DNA of 64,000 bases, from contig NZ_VSFF01000006.1 of assembly GCF_008085905.1 (NCBI RefSeq), positions 310,001-374,000 on the forward strand, read 5' to 3'. This DNA is from Actinomadura syzygii. Its GTDB lineage: Bacteria; Actinomycetota; Actinomycetes; Streptosporangiales; Streptosporangiaceae. Under the pieces are notes generated by a model. That model saw nothing but the letters and a program-made list of their open reading frames with translations. It was not told the DNA's origin and did not search any database. The position numbers and the translations under genes were made by a program. How positions within the stretch are numbered: position 1 is the stretch's first letter; every line of letters starts with the position of its first letter. Shown here in pieces: positions 17,609-25,280 of this stretch.

Positions 17609-19266
17609 CCAGCCCCGAGAAGCCGACACGCAATGGCGGAGACCTGGTCGCGGAGGCGCTGGCGGCGCTGGACGCGGAGGTCGTGTTCGGGGTGGCGAGC
17701 GTCCACAACCTGCCGATCCTGGACGCGGTCCGGCGGCGGGGCGGGGCGCGGTTCGTGGCCGTCCGGCACGAGCAGGCGGCGGTGCACGCGGCCGACGGGT
17801 TCTCCCGCGTCACCGGACGGCTCGGCGTCGCGCTCGCCTCGACCGGCCCCGGCACGGCCAACACGATGGGCGGCCTGTTCGAGGCGCAGTTCGCGGGCTC
17901 CCGCGTGCTGCTGATCACCGGTCAGATCGAGTCCGGCTACCTGGGGCGCTCCAAGGGCTACCTGCACGAGGCCGACCAGCAGCAGGCGATGTTGCGGACG
18001 TTGACCCGGGAGACGTGGTCGGTGCGCCGCGCCGAGGACGTCGGCGACGCGGTCGTCGCGGCCGGACGCGCGGCGGGCGCCGGATGGCCGCGTCCGACCG
18101 CCGTGGAGATCCCGGTGAACCTCCAGTACGCGGAGGTGCCGGAGGCGCTGACCGTCCCGGAGCCCGCGCCGCCAGTGCCGGGCGTGCCGCCCGGGGACCG
18201 GCTGCGCGCGGCGGCGGACCTGCTGGCGGACGCGCGCCGCCCGCTCATCTGGGCGGGCGGCGGCGTGCTGAGCGCGGGCGCCTGGCCGGAGCTGCGCCGC
18301 CTGGTCGAACGGCTGGAGATCCCGGTGGTGACGTCCGTCCAGGGACGCGGCGCGCTGCCCGAGGACCATCCGCTCTGCCTCGGCGCGCTGGTCACGACGC
18401 CGCCGCTGCGCGGGACGGTCGAGAGCGCCGACGTCGTCCTCGCGGTCGGCGCGCGGTTCCAGATGTACACGACCGACGCCTGGACACTGCGCCTCACCGA
18501 CCGGCTGATCCACGCCGACGCCGACGCGAGCGTGTTCGGCCGCACCTACCCGCCCGCCGTCGCGCTGCACGGCGACGCCCGCGAAACACTCCGCGCCCTG
18601 GACGGACTCGTCGCGACGAGCGCCGCCGACGCGGACTGGGGCCCGTCCGCCCGGCGGGCCGCGGCCGCCGCGCGGGACGCGGCCCTGGAGACGCTCGGCC
18701 CCGACCACCGGGCGGTGATGGCCTCGATACGGCGGCATCTGCCGCGCGCGGGCGCGGTCGTCCGCGACTCGACGGTCCCCGCCTACGCCTGGGGCGACCG
18801 GCTGCTGCCGGTCCTCGCGCCGCGCACGTCGCTGCACCCGGCGTCCGCCGCGATCGGTCCGGGCCTGCCGCTCGCGCTCGGCGCGGCGGTCGGGACCGGG
18901 GAGCGCGCCGTGGTCATCCACGGGGACGGCGGCATCATGCTGTCGATCGGCGAGCTGGCGACCCTCGCGCAGGAGGACGCGCCCGTCACCGTCTGCGTGT
19001 TCAACGACCGCGGTTACGGGGTGCTGCGCGACGTCCAGGAGGCCACCTTCGGCGGCGACCGGCACGACGTCGACCTGCACACCCCCGACTTCGTCGCGCT
19101 CGCGGCGGCGATGGGCGTGCCCGGCGAGAAGGTCGCGTCGGCGGACGGCTTCGACCGCGCGTTCGCCCGTTCCGCCGAGGGCTCCGGGCCGTACCTGATC
19201 GAGGTCGACCTGACCGCGCTCGCGCCGATGAAGCGGCGCGCGGGCCGCCAGCGCCTGCTGAGCTGA
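17605..19266 (+). CDS. ThDP-dependent enzyme (2-oxo acid decarboxylase/acetolactate synthase family)
   Basis: The 553-residue protein has the three-domain layout of the family. The catalytic Glu56 is in RHEQAAVHAADG and is followed by STGPGTAN. A central domain follows, and then the ThDP/metal motif HGDGGIMLSIGELAT with the closing Asn in VFNDRGYG (about residues 430-465). It most resembles the benzoylformate decarboxylase, acetolactate synthase and related decarboxylase group. Decarboxylation of a 2-oxo acid to an aldehyde is favoured because the coupled upstream gene is an aldehyde dehydrogenase (ATGA overlap at 17605-17608). The C-terminal tail is very basic (MKRRAGRQR). Confidence 0.88.
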   Translation: MTSPEKPTRNGGDLVAEALAALDAEVVFGVASVHNLPILDAVRRRGGARFVAVRHEQAAVHAADGFSRVTGRLGVALASTGPGTANTMGGLFEAQFAGSRVLLITGQIESGYLGRSKGYLHEADQQQAMLRTLTRETWSVRRAEDVGDAVVAAGRAAGAGWPRPTAVEIPVNLQYAEVPEALTVPEPAPPVPGVPPGDRLRAAADLLADARRPLIWAGGGVLSAGAWPELRRLVERLEIPVVTSVQGRGALPEDHPLCLGALVTTPPLRGTVESADVVLAVGARFQMYTTDAWTLRLTDRLIHADADASVFGRTYPPAVALHGDARETLRALDGLVATSAADADWGPSARRAAAAARDAALETLGPDHRAVMASIRRHLPRAGAVVRDSTVPAYAWGDRLLPVLAPRTSLHPASAAIGPGLPLALGAAVGTGERAVVIHGDGGIMLSIGELATLAQEDAPVTVCVFNDRGYGVLRDVQEATFGGDRHDVDLHTPDFVALAAAMGVPGEKVASADGFDRAFARSAEGSGPYLIEVDLTALAPMKRRAGRQRLLS

Positions 19267-19306
19267 GAGACTCCGTGTCGCGACTCGGGAGCGGGGCGGG
19301 CTCGTC

Positions 19307-19332
19307 AACCGTCCAGAATAGATGGTACGGTT
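19307..19332 (+). promoter_or_regulatory. Inverted repeat in the padR-family promoter
   Basis: AACCGT (19307-19312) and ACGGTT (19327-19332) face each other across 14 bases, ending seven bases before the start codon. The spacer contains the AT-rich AGAATAGAT. Autoregulation by the PadR protein is plausible. No clear Shine-Dalgarno precedes the ATG, so the mRNA may be leaderless. Confidence 0.4.
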
Positions 19333-19338
19333 TGCACT

Positions 19339-19968
19339 ATGGTTCGCCTCTCGTCCAGCTCCTATCTCGTGCTGGGGTTGATCGGACTGCGCGGTCCGAG
19401 CTCGTCCTACCAGCTCGAACGCGCGGTCGAACGCTCGATCGGGCACTTCTGGCCCTTCCCGCACAGCCAGCTCTACGTCGAGCCGCGGCGGCTCGCGGAG
19501 GCCGGGCTGCTGGACGAGTCCGCCGAGACCGAGGGGCGCCGCCGCCGCACGTACTCGCTGACCGAGCGCGGGCGCGAGGCGCTGCGCGAGTGGCTGAACG
19601 ACCCCGACACCGAGGTCTTCCAGGTCCGCAACGAGGCCGAGCTGAAGCTGTTCTTCAGCGAGCTGGGCGACGAGGGGACCGTGGAGCGGCTGGCCGAGTC
19701 GCAGATCCGCAGCCACCGCGACCGGCTGGCCGAGTTCCACAAGACGCTGGAACGGCTGTCGGACGTCCCCGACCTGGAGAAGCGGGTCGTCCCGCTGGTC
19801 CTCGGCGTGCGGATCGAGGAGGCGTGCCTGTCCTTCTGGCGGGACGTCCGCGACAACGGCGTGCGCGATGTCCTCGCCCGCGCCGGAGTGACACGGCCCG
19901 GCAACGAACAGCTCCCCGACGAAACGTCCGAACCACCCGGTGGCCGTGCGGGGCGTCACCCGGGCTGA
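19339..19968 (+). CDS. PadR-family transcriptional regulator
   Basis: This 209-residue protein has the PadR winged helix at its N terminus (LIGLRGPSSSYQLERAVERSIGHFWPFPHSQLYVEPRRLAEAG region, with YSLTERGREALREWL closing the wing) and a C-terminal helical dimerisation part (residues 90-180), typical of the Vir-like PadR subgroup. The family usually represses detoxification or catabolic genes and responds to small aromatic or amphipathic ligands. It lies between the ThDP enzyme and the urocanase operon, and could control either. Confidence 0.88.
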   Translation: MVRLSSSSYLVLGLIGLRGPSSSYQLERAVERSIGHFWPFPHSQLYVEPRRLAEAGLLDESAETEGRRRRTYSLTERGREALREWLNDPDTEVFQVRNEAELKLFFSELGDEGTVERLAESQIRSHRDRLAEFHKTLERLSDVPDLEKRVVPLVLGVRIEEACLSFWRDVRDNGVRDVLARAGVTRPGNEQLPDETSEPPGGRAGRHPG

Positions 19969-19990
19969 GTCAGCCACCCCGTGAACGGCG

Positions 19991-20005
19991 GTCCGCATAG
20001 CGGAC
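19991..20005 (+). promoter_or_regulatory. Inverted repeat in the leader of the urocanase-like gene
   Basis: GTCCGC and GCGGAC surround ATA, directly before the ribosome binding site GGAAGGGG and the ATG at 20021. This could be an operator for the adjacent PadR regulator or a leader hairpin that affects translation. Confidence 0.35.
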
Positions 20006-20020
20006 GGGAAGGGGACTTCA

Positions 20021-21655
20021 ATGGCCATCACCACCTCCGAGATCGGGAGCCAGGGGCTGCGCTGCCGGGGGCCGCGGCAGGAGACGCTGCTGCGGATGCT
20101 GGAGAACACGCTGAGCCACGCCGAGCGGCCGGACGACCTGATCGTCTACGCCGGGCTCGCGAAGGCGGCGCGCGACCACGCCGCGCTGGAGAAGATCGTC
20201 CGGGCGCTGACCGAGATGGAGGAGCACGAGACGCTCGTCATCCAGTCCGGCAAGCCGATCGGCGTGTTCCCGACCGGGACGCGGGCGCCGCTCGTCCTGA
20301 TGGCGAACAGCAACCTCGTCGGCCGCTGGGCCACCAGCGAGCACTTCTACGAGCTGGAGAAGCGCGGCCTCATCGCGTGGGGCGGCTACACGGCGGGCGA
20401 CTGGCAGTACATCGGGTCGCAGGGCATCGTCCAGGGCACGTACCAGACGCTCGTAGCCGTCGCCGACGAGCACTTCGACGGCGACCTCGCCGGACGCCTT
20501 ATGGTGACCGCCGGGCTCGGCGGGATGGGCGGCGCGCAGCCGCTCGCGACCGTGATGGCGGGCGGCGTCGCGCTGTGCGTCGAGGTCGACGCCGACCGGA
20601 TCAAGCGCCGCGTCGACAGCGGCTACCTGGAGCGCGGCACCGAGTCCCTCGACGAGGCCCTGACCTGGACGCGGGAGGCGATGGACGCGAAGCGGCCCGC
20701 CTCGATCGGGCTGCTCGGCAACGCGGCCGAGGTGCTGCCCGCGCTGCGCGAGCGCGGCCTCGTCCCGGACATCGTCACCGACCAGACCGCCGCGCACGAC
20801 CTGCGGTACGGGTACGTGCCGGTCGGGATGTCGCCGTCCGAGGCGGTCGACCTGCGCGACGGCGACCCGGAGGAGCTGGCCCGCCGCGCCCGCGCGTCCA
20901 TCGCGACGCACGTGGAGTGCATGCTCGCCTGGCAGGACGCGGGCTCGGTGGTCTTCGAGTACGGCAACAACCTGCGGGCGCAGGCCGCCGAGAACGGCGT
21001 CGACGCGTTCCGCATCCCGATCTTCGTGGAACGCTACATCCGGCCGCTGTTCTGCCGCGGGCTCGGCCCGTTCCGGTGGGTCGCGACGTCCGGCGAGCAG
21101 GCCGACATCGACTTCATCGACGACCTGGTCATGCGGGAGTTCCCGGACAACCCGCTCGCCCAGCGGTGGATCCCGATCGCGCGCGAGTTCGTCCGGCAGG
21201 CGGGGCTGCCGTCGCGGATCTCGTGGCTGGCGCACGGCGAGCGGGCGAAGCTCGCGCTGCTGGTCAACGAGGCGGTGCGGAGCGGCGAGCTGCGCGGCCC
21301 GGTCGCCTTCACCCGCGACCACCTCGACCCGGGCGGGGTGTCGCAGCCGCTCCGCGAGACCGAGAACATGCCGGACGGCTCCGACGCCGTGTCCGACTGG
21401 CCGCTGCTGAACGCGCTGCTCAACGCCGGTTCGGGCGCCGACCTCGTGGCGATCCACGCGGGCGGCGGCGGGTACGCGGGCTACATGCAGAGCGCAGGCG
21501 TGACGCTGATCGCGGACGGCACCACCGCCGCCGACGACCGGATCACCGCCGCGCTCACCGCCGACACCGGCATCGGGATCATGCGGTACGCCGACGCGGG
21601 CTACGAGACGGCGGCCGACGCCGTCCACGCCAGCGGCCTCCGGTGGTTCGGATGA
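20021..21655 (+). CDS. Urocanate hydratase family enzyme with altered active-site motifs
   Basis: The 544-residue protein aligns along its length with urocanases (HutU). Shared motifs include QSGKPIGVF, MANSNLVGRWAT, YIGSQGIVQGTYQT, TAGLGGMGGAQPLA, FEYGNNLRA, LFCRGLGPFRWV (the conserved Cys) and DGSDAVSDWPLLN. Several normally invariant positions differ. The family's HNGGG/SxHxG region reads HAGGGGYAGYMQSAG, so the usual Asn and His are Ala and Ser. SGSV after RDHLD reads PGGV, and the early YGG reads YAG. No HutH, HutI or HutG is nearby. I infer a urocanase-fold hydratase for a related imidazole or other substrate, as known for thiourocanate hydratases, rather than ordinary histidine breakdown. 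Confidence 0.8.
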   Translation: MAITTSEIGSQGLRCRGPRQETLLRMLENTLSHAERPDDLIVYAGLAKAARDHAALEKIVRALTEMEEHETLVIQSGKPIGVFPTGTRAPLVLMANSNLVGRWATSEHFYELEKRGLIAWGGYTAGDWQYIGSQGIVQGTYQTLVAVADEHFDGDLAGRLMVTAGLGGMGGAQPLATVMAGGVALCVEVDADRIKRRVDSGYLERGTESLDEALTWTREAMDAKRPASIGLLGNAAEVLPALRERGLVPDIVTDQTAAHDLRYGYVPVGMSPSEAVDLRDGDPEELARRARASIATHVECMLAWQDAGSVVFEYGNNLRAQAAENGVDAFRIPIFVERYIRPLFCRGLGPFRWVATSGEQADIDFIDDLVMREFPDNPLAQRWIPIAREFVRQAGLPSRISWLAHGERAKLALLVNEAVRSGELRGPVAFTRDHLDPGGVSQPLRETENMPDGSDAVSDWPLLNALLNAGSGADLVAIHAGGGGYAGYMQSAGVTLIADGTTAADDRITAALTADTGIGIMRYADAGYETAADAVHASGLRWFG

Positions 21656-22809
21656 CCGCGCTGGACGGTGTCCGCGTCCTCGACATGAGCCGCGTCCTCG
21701 CGGGGCCGCTGTGCGGACGGATCCTCGCCGACCTCGGCGCGGAGGTCATCAAGGTCGAGTCCCCGGCGGGCGACGACGCGCGCCTGTTCGGCCCGTTCAC
21801 GGACGCGGGCGACAGTACGTTCCACCGCCTGCTGAACCGCGGCAAGTTCGGCATCACGCTCGACCTCAAGGACCCGGCCGACCGGGAGCGGTTCGCCCAA
21901 CTCGTGGCCCGCTCGGACGTCCTCATCGAGAACTTCCGGCCCGGCGTCCTCGACCGGCTCGGCTTCCCGCCCGACGAGCTGCTCCGCCTCAACCCGCGCC
22001 TGGTCGCCGTCGCCATCAGCGGTTTCGGCCGGACGGGGCCGCTCGCGGACCGTCCCGCCTACGACCTGATCGTGCAGGCGATGTCCGGGCTGATGTCGGT
22101 GACCGGGCCGGACGGCGGGCCGGGCGTGCGCGTCGGGATCAGCGTCGGCGACGTCGTCCCGGCCCTGTACGCGGCGGTCGCCGTGTTGTCCGCGTTGCAC
22201 CAGCGCGGGGAGAGCGGAGGCGGGCAGCACATCGACGTGTCCATGTTCGACGGGCTCGTCTCCGTCCTGGAGTCGGTCGCGATGCGGGCGCTGCACACCG
22301 ACGAGGAGATCAGCCCGAGCGGCGGGCACCACGCGATCAGCGCCCCGTACGGGACGTTCGCCGTCAAGGACGGCACGATCACCATCGCCGTCGCCAGCGA
22401 CGCGCTGTTCGCGCGGCTCGCGGACGTCCTCGACCGGCCCGGCTGGCTCGCGGACGACCGCTACGCCAGCGACGCCGAGCGCGGCCGGAACCGGGTCGCG
22501 CTCCAGCACGAGATCGAGGCGGCGCTCGCCGACGTGACCCACGAGGAGGCGCTCGAAAGGCTCGCCGCGGCGGGCGTGCCGTGCGGGCCGGTCCTCGGCG
22601 TCCGGGAGGCGTTGTCGCATCCGCACACGCTGGCCCGCGGCCTGGTCGTGGACGAGCCGGACGGCTTCCGCACGCTCGCGGGCGGCGTCCGCACAACGGG
22701 GACCGTGGGTGAGTTCCGGCCCGCGCCCGCGCCCGGCGAACACGACCATCTGCTGGCGCGCTGGCTCGCGGAGGAGCCGCGCGCCGCCGTCCGGGAGGGG
22801 TCGCCGTGA
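21652..22809 (+). CDS. Family III CoA-transferase (CaiB/BaiF)
   Basis: The 385-residue protein has the N-terminal LDMSRVLAGPLCGRILADLGAEVIKVE segment, NRGKFGITLDLK, ENFRPGVLDRLG and the catalytic Asp138 in RPAYDLIVQAMSG, all typical of formyl-CoA transferase relatives. It would move CoA between carboxylic acids, activating a pathway intermediate. The ATG lies within the stop of the urocanase-like gene, so the two products probably act on connected metabolites: hydration first, then CoA activation of a carboxylate. Confidence 0.9.
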   Translation: MTALDGVRVLDMSRVLAGPLCGRILADLGAEVIKVESPAGDDARLFGPFTDAGDSTFHRLLNRGKFGITLDLKDPADRERFAQLVARSDVLIENFRPGVLDRLGFPPDELLRLNPRLVAVAISGFGRTGPLADRPAYDLIVQAMSGLMSVTGPDGGPGVRVGISVGDVVPALYAAVAVLSALHQRGESGGGQHIDVSMFDGLVSVLESVAMRALHTDEEISPSGGHHAISAPYGTFAVKDGTITIAVASDALFARLADVLDRPGWLADDRYASDAERGRNRVALQHEIEAALADVTHEEALERLAAAGVPCGPVLGVREALSHPHTLARGLVVDEPDGFRTLAGGVRTTGTVGEFRPAPAPGEHDHLLARWLAEEPRAAVREGSP

Positions 22810-23918
22810 TGTCCGTACCGCACAAGATCGACCTCCTGGACGGCCCGGTCACGATCGCTGGCGCGCTCGATGTCGAGCACACCGACACGGGCCTGATCCC
22901 CCGGCGGCTTCCCGCGTGGACGCGGCCGCAGCTCACCGACTCCTACATGCGGCTGATGGTGCCGCGCCCGGCCGGGGTCCGGCTCGTGTTCCGCACGGAC
23001 GCGGAGGTCGTGGAGCTGGACGTCTTCGTCACGCGCTACCGCAATGCCTACCACCAGCTCTTCCCGGTCACGTTCGACGCGGTGATCGGCGGGAACCGGA
23101 TCCTGTCGGTCCCGGTCACGCGCGGCGACCTCGGCGTCGTCCGCGCGGGCCAGGTCGTGGAGACGGTGCCGGGCGAAGCGGAGACGATCCGGTTCGACGG
23201 GCTCGGCCCGTCCTGGAAGGACATCGAGATCTGGCTACCGCAGGCCGCCCTCGTGGAATTGCGGGAACTGCGCGCCGATGGGGACGTCGCACCTGGTGAA
23301 CTCCCGTCCCGCAAATGGATTCACTACGGAAGTTCGATCAGCCATTGCGCGGAGGCGGGCGGCCCGACCGATGCCTGGCCCGCATGGGTGGCACGGCGCG
23401 CCGGGCTCGACCTGACCTGCCTCGCGTTCGCCGGGAACTGCCATCTCGACCCGTTCGTCGCCCGGACGATCCGCGACCTGCCCGCCGACGTCATCACCCT
23501 GAAACTCGGCATCAACGTGCAGAACCTCGATTCGCTGAAGGAGCGCACTTTCCTCCCGGTGTTGCACGGGTTTCTCGACACCGTCCGGGACGGCCATCCC
23601 GACACGCGGCTGCTCGTCGTCTCGCCGATCGTCTGCCCGACCGCCGAGGACCGGGCCGGGCCGTGCGTCCAGAACGGGACCGGCCGCTACGTCGCGACCG
23701 GCGCCACGTCCGGGGGCCTCAGCCTGCACCGGATCCGGACGCTGCTCGAAGAGGTCGTCGCCGTCCGCGCCGACCCGAACCTGACCTACCTCGACGGACG
23801 ATCACTGCTCGGCCCGGACGACGCGGCCGACCTCTACGACGGCCTCCATCCGAACGCGGCCGGATACCGCCGCCTCGGCGAACGCTTTCACGACCTGGTG
23901 TTCAAGAACCCGCGATAG
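22809..23918 (+). CDS. SGNH/GDSL hydrolase with N-terminal beta domain
   Basis: The 369-residue protein has an N-terminal beta-rich region (about residues 1-175) and a C-terminal SGNH hydrolase domain. The nucleophile is in IHYGSSISHC, block II Gly/Asn in FAGNC, block III in LKLGINVQN and the Asp-x-x-His in YDGLHPNAAGY. No signal peptide is seen, so it acts in the cytoplasm. It probably removes an ester or acyl group from a small molecule. The start is ATG at 22809, sharing one base with the CoA-transferase stop (TGATG). Confidence 0.8.
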   Translation: MSVPHKIDLLDGPVTIAGALDVEHTDTGLIPRRLPAWTRPQLTDSYMRLMVPRPAGVRLVFRTDAEVVELDVFVTRYRNAYHQLFPVTFDAVIGGNRILSVPVTRGDLGVVRAGQVVETVPGEAETIRFDGLGPSWKDIEIWLPQAALVELRELRADGDVAPGELPSRKWIHYGSSISHCAEAGGPTDAWPAWVARRAGLDLTCLAFAGNCHLDPFVARTIRDLPADVITLKLGINVQNLDSLKERTFLPVLHGFLDTVRDGHPDTRLLVVSPIVCPTAEDRAGPCVQNGTGRYVATGATSGGLSLHRIRTLLEEVVAVRADPNLTYLDGRSLLGPDDAADLYDGLHPNAAGYRRLGERFHDLVFKNPR

Positions 23919-23951
23919 GCGCCTGTGCGCGCCCCATAGCCGCACCCGGAA

Positions 23952-24000
23952 TTCTTTGGTGCGGCGCCCCGAAGACGTCCGAGAGAAACAATCCTAGGCT
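23952..24000 (+). promoter_or_regulatory. Candidate PucR-box promoter of the M20 hydrolase operon
   Basis: TTCTTTGGTG at 23952-23961 and ATCCTAGGCT at 23991-24000 repeat the arrangement found before the aldehyde dehydrogenase gene, with the same 39-base start-to-start spacing. TAGGCT is the likely -10, and the first element fits WWWCNTTGGT. It shows that the genes from 24060 have their own promoter, separate from the urocanase operon. Confidence 0.6.
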
Positions 24001-24059
24001 CGACAAGAATCGCCTGGAACGCACCAATCCAGCCGCGCCTCGACCGGAGAACGAACGCC

Positions 24060-25280
24060 ATGGCACCCGTAGTGACGGACGATCACGCGGCACACGTGAT
24101 CGACATCATCGACCGGAACGAGTCGGAGATCATCGCCTTTCTGCGCGATTTCATCCGCATTCCCAGCGTGTGGGGCGACGGCCCGAACCTGACCGCCGCC
24201 GCCGAGCACCTCGCCGCCGCGCTCACCGACGCGGGCGTCGCCGCGGAGCTGCCCGGCTCCGGCACGGACGGCATGCCGAACGTCCTCGCCCGCGCGGCCG
24301 GAGCGGCGGCGCCGGGCGAGGCGCTCATCTTCAACGGCCACATGGAGGTCTACCCGCCGTCGGAGTCGTGGCGGCGCGACCCGTTCGGCGGCGACGTCGA
24401 CGACGGGCAGATCTACGGCGTCGGCGTCGCGGACATGAAGGCCGGGACCGCCGCCATGACCATGGCCACGGTCATGCTGGCGAGGTCCGGCGTGCCGCTG
24501 CCGAGGGACGTCGTGGTGCTCGCCGTCCCGAACCACTTCGAGGGCGGCGAGGGGACGCGGCAGGCGATCCGGGACGGCCTGCGCGGCGCGTACGCGATCA
24601 ACTGCGAGCCGAGCGAGCTGCGCGTCCTCACCGGTCAGCGCGGCATCGCCTACGTCACGGTGACCGTGACGGGCCGGGCCGCGCACACGACCGCGCTGGA
24701 CATCGGCGTGAACGCGGTCGCGCGGGCGGCCGAGGTGATCCGCGAGGTGCTGGCGATGCCGATCACCGACGCGCGCGGCGACGTCCTCGACGAGGTGAAG
24801 ATCTGCAACGTCGCGCAGATCTCCGGCGGGGTCGCGCACAACCTCGTCCCGGAGAAGTGCGAGATCACGTTCGACTTCCGGTTCCCGGCCGAGCAGACGC
24901 AGGACGACGTGTTGCGCGACGTTCGCGCCGCCGTCGAGCGCGCCGTCGACCGGCTCGCGGAGTTCCCGGTGGACGTGTCGCTGGAGGCGACCTGCCTGAA
25001 GAACCCGCGCAGCTCGCTGCGGGTCCCGGACGGCGAGCGGCTCCTCGCCGACGTCGCCGCCGCGCACCGCCGCACCACCGGGCAGGACGCGCGGCACGGC
25101 TTCCACCAGGCGTGGCCGGACACCCCGATCTTCTGGGAGTCGGGCATCAGGGCCGTCACCTACGGGCCCGGCTCGATGGACTGCTACTGGGACGACGAGT
25201 CCGTGCCCGTCGCGGACTACCTCACCGCCGTCCGGACGTACGCGGTCGCCGCGCTCACCGTGGGGAACGGCGATGGCTGA
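24060..25280 (+). CDS. M20-family hydrolase with unusual metal-site residues
   Basis: The 406-residue protein has the M20 (ArgE/DapE/ACY1) fold. FNGHMEVYPP (His94) corresponds to the GHxDxxP motif with Glu in place of Asp, and GVGVADMKAG supplies the bridging Asp125. The segment that normally reads DEExGG reads NHFEGGEGT (residues 158-166), so both usual Glu positions appear to be His and Phe. A dimerisation domain lies in the middle. It may cleave an N-acyl, N-carbamoyl or amide bond using a modified metal site, or may have another role. It overlaps the second M20 gene by eight bases. Confidence 0.78.
   Translation: MAPVVTDDHAAHVIDIIDRNESEIIAFLRDFIRIPSVWGDGPNLTAAAEHLAAALTDAGVAAELPGSGTDGMPNVLARAAGAAAPGEALIFNGHMEVYPPSESWRRDPFGGDVDDGQIYGVGVADMKAGTAAMTMATVMLARSGVPLPRDVVVLAVPNHFEGGEGTRQAIRDGLRGAYAINCEPSELRVLTGQRGIAYVTVTVTGRAAHTTALDIGVNAVARAAEVIREVLAMPITDARGDVLDEVKICNVAQISGGVAHNLVPEKCEITFDFRFPAEQTQDDVLRDVRAAVERAVDRLAEFPVDVSLEATCLKNPRSSLRVPDGERLLADVAAAHRRTTGQDARHGFHQAWPDTPIFWESGIRAVTYGPGSMDCYWDDESVPVADYLTAVRTYAVAALTVGNGDG

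Noticed and set aside
14780..17629. Very long open frame (949 codons) on the minus strand
   Set aside because: It lies opposite the PucR and aldehyde dehydrogenase genes, is rich in Arg/Gly/Ala/Asp/His without domain motifs, and is a typical shadow of high-GC coding DNA.
17509..20109. 866-codon open frame on the minus strand
   Set aside because: Antisense to the ThDP enzyme and PadR genes, which have clear motifs; composition is low-complexity Arg/Gly/Ala.
20021..21655. Standard histidine-utilisation operon
   Set aside because: No HutH, HutI, HutG or HutF gene nearby and the urocanase active-site motifs are altered.
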